From positions 1 through 9,738 of the forward strand of contig JAGMEL010000360.1 in NCBI GenBank assembly GCA_023128195.1: a DNA stretch of 9,738 nucleotides, given 5' to 3'. Within the stretch, counting starts at the first letter, position 1; each line of letters begins with the position of its first letter. This document shows, in pieces, positions 1 to 7,013 of this stretch. The notes under the pieces were generated by a model. The model did not search any database and was not told the DNA's origin. It saw nothing but the letters and a program-made list of their open reading frames with translations. The position numbers were made by a program, and so were the translations under genes. This DNA comes from Caldifarciminota bacterium (GTDB lineage: Bacteria > Hydrothermota > Tepidihabitantia > SM23-42).

Positions 1-2217
1 AATATATTTATAACCGGCCCGGTTGGTACGGGCAGGACAACCGCGATTACAAAGCTTTTAGAAAAAATAGAGGTTAAAAAGGGAGTTCTTGAGGACCTTG
101 TATATGTAAACAATTTCAAAAATTCAGATATGCCTAATCTTATTGATATGTCTTCTGGTGATGGTAATAAATTAAAAAATGTCATGTTTAATTTAATTAA
201 GAAACTAAAAACAAATATCCCTCAGGTCTTCAGCAGTGAAGAGTACCAGAAAAGAAGACAGAGTATAATAAGTAAATATGAAGAGCAACATCGTATATTA
301 TTAAGAGATTTTGAAAAAAGTGTTGAAAAACAAGGTTTTAAAGTTGTACAGGTCAAGATGGGACCATTTGTTCGACCAGCAATAATCCCGTTAATTGATG
401 GTAAACCTACTAAAATGGAAAATGTTGAGACTTTGCTTAAACAAGGGAAGTTAAGTGAGAAGGAATACAAAAGGATGCAGAAAAAAATACATGAACTTGA
501 AACTGATATGGCAACTATTTATAGTCGGGTAAGAGAAATCCAGGATACAGTTAATGCTGAAATGCAGAAGTTAAATGAATGGATGGTTAAACCGGTTGCG
601 GCAGATTTGATTGATAATATCAAGAAAAAGTTTAAAGGAAAAAAGATTGAAAAGTACTTGCAGAATGTTTTGAAATCGATTATGAAAGATCTTGATCGGT
701 TTTTAAAAAAGGATACAAAGGAAGATATGTTCAGGGAATATCAGGTTAACGTTCTGGTTGATAATTCAGAAACCGAGGTAATCCCAATAATTTTTGAAAC
801 AACACCTTCTTATAAAAATCTTTTTGGCACAATTGAAAGACACCCTGCTGGACCAGGTATATTTATAAGTGATTTTCTTAATATTAAAGCAGGTTCGCTT
901 TTACGAGCAAATAGTGGCTATTTGGTCATTAACGCCTTTGATGCCCTTATTGAACCAGGGGTCTGGCAGGCATTAAAAAGAACTTTGCGTAATGGCGTGA
1001 TTGATATTCAGGTATTTGATCCTTTTCATATTTATTCAACATCAGCTCTTAAACCCGAGCCCATAAGTATTGATGTTAAAATTATTATGATCGGTACACA
1101 GTGGTTATATTATCTTCTTTATTACCAGGATGAAGATTTTAAAAAGATTTTCAAGGTTAAGGCAGATTTTGATACGGTAATGAAAAAAAATGCAGGAAAC
1201 ATTAATGAGTACGCCTCATTCATCAAATCTATTTGCCATGAAGAGAATCTTTTACCGTTCACTAAACAGGCGATTGCAGATATTATTGAATACGGTGTCC
1301 GGATTGCTGGACGTAAAGACAAACTTTCTACAAGATTTCATATTATTGCCGACATGGTTCGGGAAGCTGATTACTGGACAAAACAGGCACACAAGAAAAG
1401 TGTTGGTGCGGATGATGTTGAAAAAGCAATCCTGGGCTGGCGTAGACGAGTGAATATGTACGAAGATAAGATTCAGGAAATGATTGAAAATAATATTCTC
1501 ATGATCAGTACTAAAGGAAAGGTGATTGGTCAAATTAATGGTCTTTCAGTATATCAAACAGGCGGCTACAGCTTTGGCAGACCAACAAAGATAACTGCAA
1601 AAACTTCCTTAGGCAGAACTGGTATTATCAATATTGAACGCGAGGCAAATTTAGGTGGCAAAACCTATAATAAAGGGGTTTTAATTCTGAATGGTTTTTT
1701 AACATCCCGGTATGCACAAAATCAACCAATGTCGATCAATGCAACTTTGGGGTTTGAACAGTCATATAGTGAAATCGACGGCGATTCAGCATCAAGTGCC
1801 GAGGTCTATGCAATACTTTCCTCACTTTCAGATATTCCATTAACCCAAGAGATTGCAGTTACTGGCTCAGTCAACCAGAATGGGGAAATACAACCCATTG
1901 GTGGTGTTAATGAAAAAATAGAAGGGTTTTATAAAGTCTGTAAGGCAAAAGGACTTACCGGCAGGCAGGGTGTCATTATTCCAGATAGTAATGTTGATGA
2001 TTTGATGCTCAGACAAGAAATTGTTGATATAGTAAAAAACAAAAAATTTCATATTTATCCTGTAAAGACAATTGATCAGGGTATTGAAATATTAACTGGT
2101 GTTAAGGCAGGTAGAAAAACAAAAGCAGGGTTTGAAAAAAACAGCATCAATTACTTAGTTGCTAAAAAATTGAAAGAATATGCTGCAAAGATGAAAGGTT
2201 TTGCAAAAGGGAAATAG
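1..2217 (+). CDS. Lon-like AAA+ serine protease (PF13654 + Lon C-terminal domain), 5'-truncated by window
   Basis: ATP-linked cytoplasmic protease with a Ser-Lys dyad. The frame is open from base 1, so 738 residues are visible and the true start lies upstream; the ATG at 130 is internal, because a P-loop lies before it. Seen, in window residues: Walker A-like GPVGTGRTT (6-14), then YVNNFKN typical of PF13654; a long charged, probably coiled-coil insertion (about 80-245); the ATPase core with LVINAFDAL as the Walker B region and an AAA lid around WRRR; then the Lon protease domain. The catalytic serine is S596 in DGDSASSAE and the lysine K639 in GGVNEK. Their 43-residue spacing equals that of E. 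coli Lon (S679/K722). The domain order fits the LonB/LonC-like group rather than classical LonA, as there is no LonA N-domain in view. Odd: the P-loop lysine is replaced by arginine. It converges on the HARE gene and shares its terminator. Family assignment is firm; substrates are unknown. Confidence 0.93.
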   Translation, partial: NIFITGPVGTGRTTAITKLLEKIEVKKGVLEDLVYVNNFKNSDMPNLIDMSSGDGNKLKNVMFNLIKKLKTNIPQVFSSEEYQKRRQSIISKYEEQHRILLRDFEKSVEKQGFKVVQVKMGPFVRPAIIPLIDGKPTKMENVETLLKQGKLSEKEYKRMQKKIHELETDMATIYSRVREIQDTVNAEMQKLNEWMVKPVAADLIDNIKKKFKGKKIEKYLQNVLKSIMKDLDRFLKKDTKEDMFREYQVNVLVDNSETEVIPIIFETTPSYKNLFGTIERHPAGPGIFISDFLNIKAGSLLRANSGYLVINAFDALIEPGVWQALKRTLRNGVIDIQVFDPFHIYSTSALKPEPISIDVKIIMIGTQWLYYLLYYQDEDFKKIFKVKADFDTVMKKNAGNINEYASFIKSICHEENLLPFTKQAIADIIEYGVRIAGRKDKLSTRFHIIADMVREADYWTKQAHKKSVGADDVEKAILGWRRRVNMYEDKIQEMIENNILMISTKGKVIGQINGLSVYQTGGYSFGRPTKITAKTSLGRTGIINIEREANLGGKTYNKGVLILNGFLTSRYAQNQPMSINATLGFEQSYSEIDGDSASSAEVYAILSSLSDIPLTQEIAVTGSVNQNGEIQPIGGVNEKIEGFYKVCKAKGLTGRQGVIIPDSNVDDLMLRQEIVDIVKNKKFHIYPVKTIDQGIEILTGVKAGRKTKAGFEKNSINYLVAKKLKEYAAKMKGFAKGK

Positions 2218-2220
2218 TTT

Positions 2221-2234
2221 AACAGTAAACAGTA
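2221..2234. repeat. 7-bp tandem repeat AACAGTA x2
   Basis: Two perfect copies of AACAGTA lie just after the Lon-like gene stop, followed by a partial third (AA). The array is too short to be a clear mini-satellite; it may be the remnant of a longer slipped array. Confidence 0.4.
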
Positions 2235-2348
2235 AAAAGATTGTAACTTCTTTGATAAAAATTCAATTCCATTCTATTATTTTTCTCATAAAATTTTTTT
2301 CTGTTTTACAAACCAATTTATTCCATCAAGAGGGGGGAAGAAATTTAG

Positions 2349-2411
2349 ATGTTTTGAATTTTGATATTTGAATTTAAGTATTGTTTAAAGTTTAGAATTT
2401 AGTATTTGATT
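2349..2411. repeat. Degenerate AT-rich intergenic repeat (TTTGAATTT / TTTAGAATTT-like units)
   Basis: Between the Lon-like gene and the terminator, the sequence is built of short related words: TTTTGAATTT, TTGATATTTG, AATTTAAGTA, TTTAGAATTT and AGTATTTGATT. The rest of the 2218-2411 gap is AT-rich and holds no ORF, tRNA or convincing promoter. A run of G at 2332-2337 followed by an ATG at 2349 looks like an SD-plus-start, but that frame stops within two codons. The stretch is probably a decayed dispersed intergenic repeat; copies elsewhere in the genome cannot be seen from here. Confidence 0.4.
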
Positions 2412-2456
2412 AAATAAAGAAAGGGGGCGTTTGCCCCCTTTCTTTATTTTTTCTTC
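2412..2456. terminator. Bidirectional intrinsic terminator between convergent genes
   Basis: A perfect 17-bp inverted repeat (2412-2428 with 2433-2449) encloses a GTTT loop. The core is five G-C pairs plus a closing C-G, and the outer part is A/T. On the + strand the right arm runs into a T-rich tail (to about 2456), a good U-tract ending the Lon-like transcript. On the - strand the outer arm supplies a weaker U-rich run ending the holA-leuS-HARE transcript. The TAA stop of the HARE gene (2446-2444) lies inside the stem, so translation runs right up to the terminator. Confidence 0.92.
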
Positions 2457-2716
2457 AGTTTATAAGTTGCCGGTTTAACCTTCTTGAATATCTTTGGATA
2501 ACGGTTTATCGTAATATAGACCGAACGCTCAGGATCTTTTCTGTGGAACCTATAACCATTTTTTCTGATTCTTTTAGTGATCTCTCGATAATGTAATGGC
2601 TTCTTGCTTCTTTTCAGGATGTCGATTGTATGTTCCCTGATTGAAAGCTTCTTCTTTTTCTTCTTCGGTGTTGTTCTTTTCTTTATCCTCTTTATTTGCT
2701 TCTTTTTCCTCTTCAT
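2444..2716 (-). CDS. Small, very basic HARE-HTH (winged-helix) protein
   Basis: A 90-residue protein. The N-terminal 24 residues are an extreme basic tail (16 Lys/Arg, including a run of six Lys). Residues from about 25 match the HARE-HTH fold (PF05066, also in the RNA polymerase delta subunit of Firmicutes and in some DNA-modifying enzymes): TIDILKRSKKPLHYREITKR, then RSVYITINRYPKIF and the closing ATYKL strand. I chose ATG 2716 because AGGAGG sits 5 nt upstream; an in-frame TTG at 2737 would add seven residues but would put that SD inside the gene. It is the last gene of the apparent operon, 37 bp after leuS. It probably binds nucleic acid, as a nucleoid-associated or transcription-associated protein. 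It lacks the acidic C-terminal tail of RpoE/delta and instead has a basic N-tail, so calling it rpoE would be unsafe. The domain is fairly sure, the function is not. Confidence 0.8.
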   Translation of the reverse strand: MKRKKKQIKRIKKRTTPKKKKKKLSIREHTIDILKRSKKPLHYREITKRIRKNGYRFHRKDPERSVYITINRYPKIFKKVKPATYKLKKK

Positions 2717-2721
2717 CTTTT

Positions 2722-2727
2722 CCTCCT
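2722..2727 (-). promoter_or_regulatory. Strong ribosome binding site of the HARE gene
   Basis: AGGAGG on the minus strand, 5 nt before ATG 2716. It decides this start over the upstream in-frame TTG at 2737. Confidence 0.8.
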
Positions 2728-2753
2728 TTTCTTGCAAATATTAGGGTAAAACA

Positions 2754-5192
2754 TCAAACCACAATATTTAATATTTTTCCTGGTACATAAATTAGTTTTT
2801 TTACCTTTTTATCCTGTAAATGACGTTGTATCTTTTCGTCCTTAAATGCTAACTCCTTTACTATGTTTTCGGTTATACTACCTTCGATCTCAATATGAGA
2901 ACGGACTTTACCATTAATCTGTATTACAATAGTTGTAATTATATTCTTCAAATAATTCTTATCATAGCCAAGCCAATCTTGTTTTTCCAAACTATCTTTT
3001 TCTCCAATTATTGACCATAATTCATCTGCAAAATGGGGTGCAAATGGTGATAGAAGATGAATAAACGCATATATGCCATAGCCAAAAACAGTACCGTTCT
3101 TTTTGCAACTGTACAATTCATTTAAAAGTTCCCAGAGTGCTGCTATTGCCGTATTAAACTTAAATGATTCCAGATCTCCTGTAACCTTTGCTATGGTCTG
3201 ATTGATCTTAATAAAGATAGTCTCTTCGTCTTTTGAGATTGACAGTGGTTTGTTCTTTACAATAGATGATTTACTTTCTGTGACCAGACGGTAGATTCGA
3301 TTAATAAATCTTTCAGCACCAATGACTCCCTCATTACTCCACTCCATTTCACGTTCTGGAGGTGCAGCAAATACAATGACGAGCCGCGCAACATCAGCAC
3401 CATGTTCTTGCACAAATTTACCTACAGAAACAACATTCCCCTTTGACGATGACATCTTCTTACCGTTTTTCAAAATCATTCCCAGATTGAAAAGATTTGT
3501 TGCCGGTTCGTCAACAGAGATATATCCTGCATCATAAAGGACCTTGGTAAAGAATCGAAAATATATTAAGTGCCCTGTAGCATGTTCGCTCGTACCGCCG
3601 ATATACTGATCAATGGGAAGCCAGGTATCGGCATTTTGTTTCGAACAGAATTCCCTGTCATTCTTTGAATCCAGATATCGAAGGAAGTACCAGGAAGAGC
3701 AGACAAAGGTATCCATTGTATCAGGGTCACGTTTTGCAGTACTGCCACACGTTGGACATTTTATATTCATAAAACTAGCTACTCCGCCAAGTGGTGATTT
3801 ACCTTTTGGCACATAGTTATCTATTTTTCTAGGCAAGAGAACAGGAAGTTCGTTTTCAGGCACAGGAACTATGCCACATTTGTCACAGTAGACAATCGGA
3901 ATCGGCGCACCCCAGTAGCGTTGGCGGGATATAAGCCAATCTTTTAATCGGTAATTAACACTGGTCCCACCCAATTTTTTCTCAGCGAAGTAATTAGTGA
4001 CTGCTGTAATACCTTTCTTTGATTCCAACCCGGAAAATTGTCCTGAATTCACCATAACACCAGGCTCTTCATAAGCATCGGTCATTGATGATGGTTCCAG
4101 CTTACTATCGGGAGGGTTTATAACGACTTTAATAGGCAAATCATACTTTCGGGCAAACTGGAAATCACGCGCGTCATGTGCCGGAACACCCATAACCATG
4201 CCGCTTCCATATTCTAACAGAACATAATCAGCAACAAAAATCGGAACCTGCTCGCCGTTAACAGGATTAATAACGTGACACCCGGTAAAGATACCATCCT
4301 TCTCCTTTTCCATACGTTCCATTTCTGTTTTTTTTGTTGCTTCTTTAATATAAGCTCGCACTGTAGCTCCATGCGAACTTCCACTTATCAAATCTTCAAT
4401 AGCGGAATGTTCAGGAGCAATAGACATAAATGTTACTCCATAAATTGTATCAGGTCTGGTTGTAAAAACCTTAAAGGTGATGTCTTTTTCCGCTACCTTG
4501 AAGAGAATATCACATCCGTCGCTTTTGCCGATCCAATTCCTCTGGATTATTTTCACATTCTCTTGCCAGCCCTTAAGTTGATTTAAACCATCAAGTAATC
4601 TTTCCGCATACTCAGTAATTTTAAAAAACCATTGATTCAATTTTCTTTTTTCGACTGTAGCTTCACAACGGTAGCATTTGTCGTCAATAACTTGCTCATT
4701 TGCCAGAACGGTCTGGCAACCAGAACACCAGTTTACATATGCCTCTTTCTTATATGCCAGTCCTCTCTTATATAGCAGGAGGAACATCCATTGCGTCCAT
4801 TTATAATAATCGGGCAGACAGGAGATTATTTCTCTATCCCAGTCATAACTGATACCGAGTGATTTTAGCGACTCGTCAGAAATTCGGATATTATCCATAG
4901 TCGATTTTTCAGGATGGATACCAGCTTTAATTGCCTGATTCTCTGCGGGCAATCCAAAGGCATCCCAGCCAAACGGGTGTAGTACATCATACCCCTGTCG
5001 CATCTTGAATCGTGCATATACATCACCGATAACATAGTTCTTGCAATGCCCCATATGAATATCGCCTGATGGATAGGCAAACATTTCAAGGCTATAAAAT
5101 TTATTCTTGGGATTTTTACTTGTAGTAAATATCTTCTTTTTCTGCCAGTAGTTTTGCCATTTTTTTTCGACTTCGCTATGAATGTATATCAT
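2754..5192 (-). CDS. leuS: Leucyl-tRNA synthetase
   Basis: Class Ia synthetase that charges tRNA-Leu with leucine in the cytoplasm; 812 residues, full length for the bacterial type. Seen: the HIGH motif as HMGH (46-49) after YPSGDI; a zinc-type site C156/C159/C173/C176; the CP1 editing domain with TTRPDT (244-249) and the conserved GVPAHDARD (335-343); a second CxxC pair, C436/C439 and C479/C482; the KMSKS loop as KMSSS (579-583); an anticodon-binding helical domain; and the C-terminal tail ending VPGKILNIVV, typical of bacterial LeuRS. Editing residues look intact. The motif before the catalytic return strand reads YIGGTSEHATGH, more divergent than the usual YIGGxEHAVLH. It starts 32 bp after the zinc-ribbon gene with only a weak SD (GAG at about 8 nt), so it may rely on termination-reinitiation. 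No T-box leader is present; expression should come from the holA promoter. Confidence 0.98.
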   Translation of the reverse strand: MIYIHSEVEKKWQNYWQKKKIFTTSKNPKNKFYSLEMFAYPSGDIHMGHCKNYVIGDVYARFKMRQGYDVLHPFGWDAFGLPAENQAIKAGIHPEKSTMDNIRISDESLKSLGISYDWDREIISCLPDYYKWTQWMFLLLYKRGLAYKKEAYVNWCSGCQTVLANEQVIDDKCYRCEATVEKRKLNQWFFKITEYAERLLDGLNQLKGWQENVKIIQRNWIGKSDGCDILFKVAEKDITFKVFTTRPDTIYGVTFMSIAPEHSAIEDLISGSSHGATVRAYIKEATKKTEMERMEKEKDGIFTGCHVINPVNGEQVPIFVADYVLLEYGSGMVMGVPAHDARDFQFARKYDLPIKVVINPPDSKLEPSSMTDAYEEPGVMVNSGQFSGLESKKGITAVTNYFAEKKLGGTSVNYRLKDWLISRQRYWGAPIPIVYCDKCGIVPVPENELPVLLPRKIDNYVPKGKSPLGGVASFMNIKCPTCGSTAKRDPDTMDTFVCSSWYFLRYLDSKNDREFCSKQNADTWLPIDQYIGGTSEHATGHLIYFRFFTKVLYDAGYISVDEPATNLFNLGMILKNGKKMSSSKGNVVSVGKFVQEHGADVARLVIVFAAPPEREMEWSNEGVIGAERFINRIYRLVTESKSSIVKNKPLSISKDEETIFIKINQTIAKVTGDLESFKFNTAIAALWELLNELYSCKKNGTVFGYGIYAFIHLLSPFAPHFADELWSIIGEKDSLEKQDWLGYDKNYLKNIITTIVIQINGKVRSHIEIEGSITENIVKELAFKDEKIQRHLQDKKVKKLIYVPGKILNIVV

Positions 5193-5224
5193 AAATTCTC
5201 GGTATATCTGGTTATTTCTCTACA

Positions 5225-5992
5225 CTACTTGGATGCTTGAGAATCGAGTATCTCGGCACCACACTTTTCACAGTACCATGAATCCGGAGCATTCATATAT
5301 CCACATTTTGGGCAGGGAGTACTTTTCTCTTGTTCTCCGTCAGATTCCGGTGAAACCTCTGGAGCGGCGGCTTGTTGTTCTTCTGGAACCTTTGGTATCA
5401 CCGCCTCTTCTTCAACTAGTAGTTCATCGAGTTTTTTGTCTTCTCCAGGAAGTTTTTCCTCTAAGATATGCTCATCAATTTTAATATCAGCCTGAGGTAT
5501 TACCTCGGGTATCACCTCGGGTGTTGCTTCGGGTGTTGTCACGGGTGTTTTTGACTCAATGGTTTCTTCAACATTCTTTATTTTAACGAAATCCTCAAGC
5601 CACTGTTTTCGTTCCTGTAATTTCTGTAAATTTGTTTTAGCTGTAACCAACTTTTCTTTGTTTTCATCGCTCAATTTTTCGAAAGATTCTTCGTCATATT
5701 CTCCAATAGAATAACGCAATTCAAGTTCTTCTATCTTGAAATTAATCTCTTTTTCCTCCTGGACGACCCTTTCTTCCTCCTGGTTTAGATTTATTAACTC
5801 CTCTTTAACAAGATCAACATTTTCCACCATTTTTTCATCAATCTTTCTTAATTTTCTTTCATACTCGTTTTTGACCTTCTTGTATACCCCAAGGCTAACG
5901 CTCTCCTTTTTTTCTTCGATTTTCTCTAATTTAGTAATTATATCACTGCGTTCTGCCTCGAGCTCTCGTAATTCCTGCCATTTATCTTTCAT
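5225..5992 (-). CDS. Coiled-coil protein with C-terminal zinc ribbon, function unknown
   Basis: 255 residues from ATG 5992. I prefer this start to ATG 6022 because AAAGGAG lies 6 nt before it and the extra ten residues would lie wholly within holA. Three parts are seen: a Glu/Lys-rich, heptad-like coiled coil (about 1-150); an acidic Pro/Glu/Val-rich linker (about 155-222) with repeated TPE/IPE units; and a zinc ribbon with C227, C230, C241 and C244 (CPKC-x10-CEKC), in the style of PF13240/PF13248. There is no signal peptide or membrane segment, so it should be cytoplasmic. Its first codons overlap the holA stop by 11 nt, implying translational coupling, and leuS follows by 32 bp. It could be a scaffold or adaptor, or a nucleic-acid-associated protein; nothing in the sequence decides. 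I do not recognise a named family beyond the ribbon. Confidence 0.85.
   Translation of the reverse strand: MKDKWQELRELEAERSDIITKLEKIEEKKESVSLGVYKKVKNEYERKLRKIDEKMVENVDLVKEELINLNQEEERVVQEEKEINFKIEELELRYSIGEYDEESFEKLSDENKEKLVTAKTNLQKLQERKQWLEDFVKIKNVEETIESKTPVTTPEATPEVIPEVIPQADIKIDEHILEEKLPGEDKKLDELLVEEEAVIPKVPEEQQAAAPEVSPESDGEQEKSTPCPKCGYMNAPDSWYCEKCGAEILDSQASK
5496..5550 (-). repeat. 12-bp tandem repeat (about 4.5 copies) inside the zinc-ribbon gene
   Basis: On the + strand, successive 12-mers read GGTATTACCTCG, GGTATCACCTCG, GGTGTTGCTTCG and GGTGTTGTCACG, then a partial copy. The unit is a multiple of three and keeps the frame, coding the TPEATPEVIPEVIPQ-type linker repeat. Length variation between strains would be expected here. 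Confidence 0.75.
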
Positions 5993-6926
5993 ACATGGCT
6001 CCTTTCCTGAACAGGTTGGCATTTTTTAGAAAAAAAAGTTCTAACATCAAATTTGCAAAATATGAACTTTTTTTGACTCGCCGATCGATCTTAATAATTT
6101 CATCAAGAATGCTCGTGATCGATTTTTTGCTAAACCTAAAAGCATCCCTGTTTCTCTGAGTATAGAAAACCAATCCCCTTGTAAGTGCATCTACTATCTC
6201 TGCGTAAGAACGTAAATAAGGTCTCAGTTCTTCAAGGAGTTTAATGCTATCTCCCTCTCCTTTCAGAAATGCATCAACTATCTGATATTTATTAAAATCA
6301 CACAACCCTTTTGCAAGATCTTTTATGCTATCTGTATCTAATGTTTTTGCTTCATAGAGATAGTTTTCAATTTTTTCAAATTCGTTTTTTAATCCAGTAA
6401 TGTCATTGCTAAATTCATCCTCTAAATAACGGATTGTAGATGGCGAAAGATTCAGATTATCACGCTTGACTTTTGATATAATCCATTTATGAATAAGTGC
6501 TTTATTAGGACAGGAGGCAACACCTTTAGCATTTTTAAATAGACCAGCTATTTTTTTATAAACCTTATCAAATTTCTTCTCACTTTTTTTAACTCGGTAA
6601 GTCATAACCAAACAATTTTTAGATGACGTACTGTTCATGAATTTTGCGAAGTTTGTCAACGCCCTATAATCCAACTCCTCCAGATTTTTCACAATTATAA
6701 ATCGCCGTGTTGATGCAAATGGTGTTAGATAGAATTTTGACATAATGTCTTCAATTGGCGTTTCGGATATGAAGAATGTATCAAGGTCAAATGATTCATT
6801 TACTTTCGATGCATCCTTGATGGTTCTTACAGTATTGTCAATAAGCAGTTGTTCATCACCAATTAAAATATATTGGTTGTAGACTTCGCCCTTTTTTAGT
6901 AATTCGCGCACTTCGCGTTCATTCAT
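5982..6926 (-). CDS. holA: DNA polymerase III delta subunit (clamp loader)
   Basis: 314 residues, close to the usual 320-345 for HolA. Delta opens the beta sliding clamp during loading. The N-terminal region has the family hallmark YILIGDEQLLIDNTVRTI (about 19-36), the strand-loop-helix start of the AAA+-like domain that lacks a working P-loop in delta. This is followed by FYLTPFASTRRFIIVKNLEE (the usual PFFSxRRLVVVxN-type motif) and a C-terminal helical collar domain (LRPYLRSYAEIVDALTRG; KSSYFANLMLELFFLK). It starts at ATG 6926 with no SD; the -10 box lies 6 nt upstream, so a leaderless mRNA is likely. It is the first gene of the apparent operon with the zinc-ribbon gene, leuS and the HARE gene. 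The identity rests on motif order and length, since delta sequences diverge widely. Confidence 0.88.
   Translation of the reverse strand: MNEREVRELLKKGEVYNQYILIGDEQLLIDNTVRTIKDASKVNESFDLDTFFISETPIEDIMSKFYLTPFASTRRFIIVKNLEELDYRALTNFAKFMNSTSSKNCLVMTYRVKKSEKKFDKVYKKIAGLFKNAKGVASCPNKALIHKWIISKVKRDNLNLSPSTIRYLEDEFSNDITGLKNEFEKIENYLYEAKTLDTDSIKDLAKGLCDFNKYQIVDAFLKGEGDSIKLLEELRPYLRSYAEIVDALTRGLVFYTQRNRDAFRFSKKSITSILDEIIKIDRRVKKSSYFANLMLELFFLKNANLFRKGAMYER
5999..6005 (-). promoter_or_regulatory. SD of the zinc-ribbon gene, inside the 3' end of holA
   Basis: AAAGGAG on the minus strand, 6 nt before ATG 5992 and within holA coding sequence. It supports the 5992 start and coupling to holA translation. 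Confidence 0.75.
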
Positions 6927-6932
6927 ATTACT

Positions 6933-6960
6933 ATTTTACATAAATTAAATATTCTGTCAA
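6933..6960 (-). promoter_or_regulatory. Promoter of the holA operon, predicted leaderless
   Basis: A perfect -35 TTGACA (6960-6955), a 16-bp spacer and a -10 TAAAAT (6938-6933). The ATG begins 7 nt beyond the -10, exactly where transcription should start, and no SD is present. Confidence 0.8.
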
Positions 6961-7013
6961 GTAGTAATAACTACACCAATTTCCCTCAGCCCCATGCACT
7001 ACATCATTGTTTA

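Noticed and set aside
821..845. TGGCAC as a sigma-54 -24 element
   Set aside because: It lies inside the Lon-like coding region and has no TTGC-type -12 element at the required distance.
2331..2357. Small gene starting at ATG 2349 after a G-rich run
   Set aside because: The frame ends after two codons (TTT TGA), so it codes nothing.
5193..5224. Separate promoter or T-box leader for leuS
   Set aside because: The 32-bp gap is too short for a T-box, and no -35/-10 pair is seen in it; leuS appears to be read from the holA promoter.
5225..6029. Plus-strand open frames opposite the zinc-ribbon gene and leuS
   Set aside because: They are mirror frames of Glu/Lys-rich coiled-coil and other coding DNA, giving low-complexity Ser/Phe/Leu-rich peptides without SD or domain.
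6927..7013. Terminator after the AmrS-type gene
   Set aside because: I see no G/C-rich hairpin with a T-run in this gap; read-through into the holA operon is possible.
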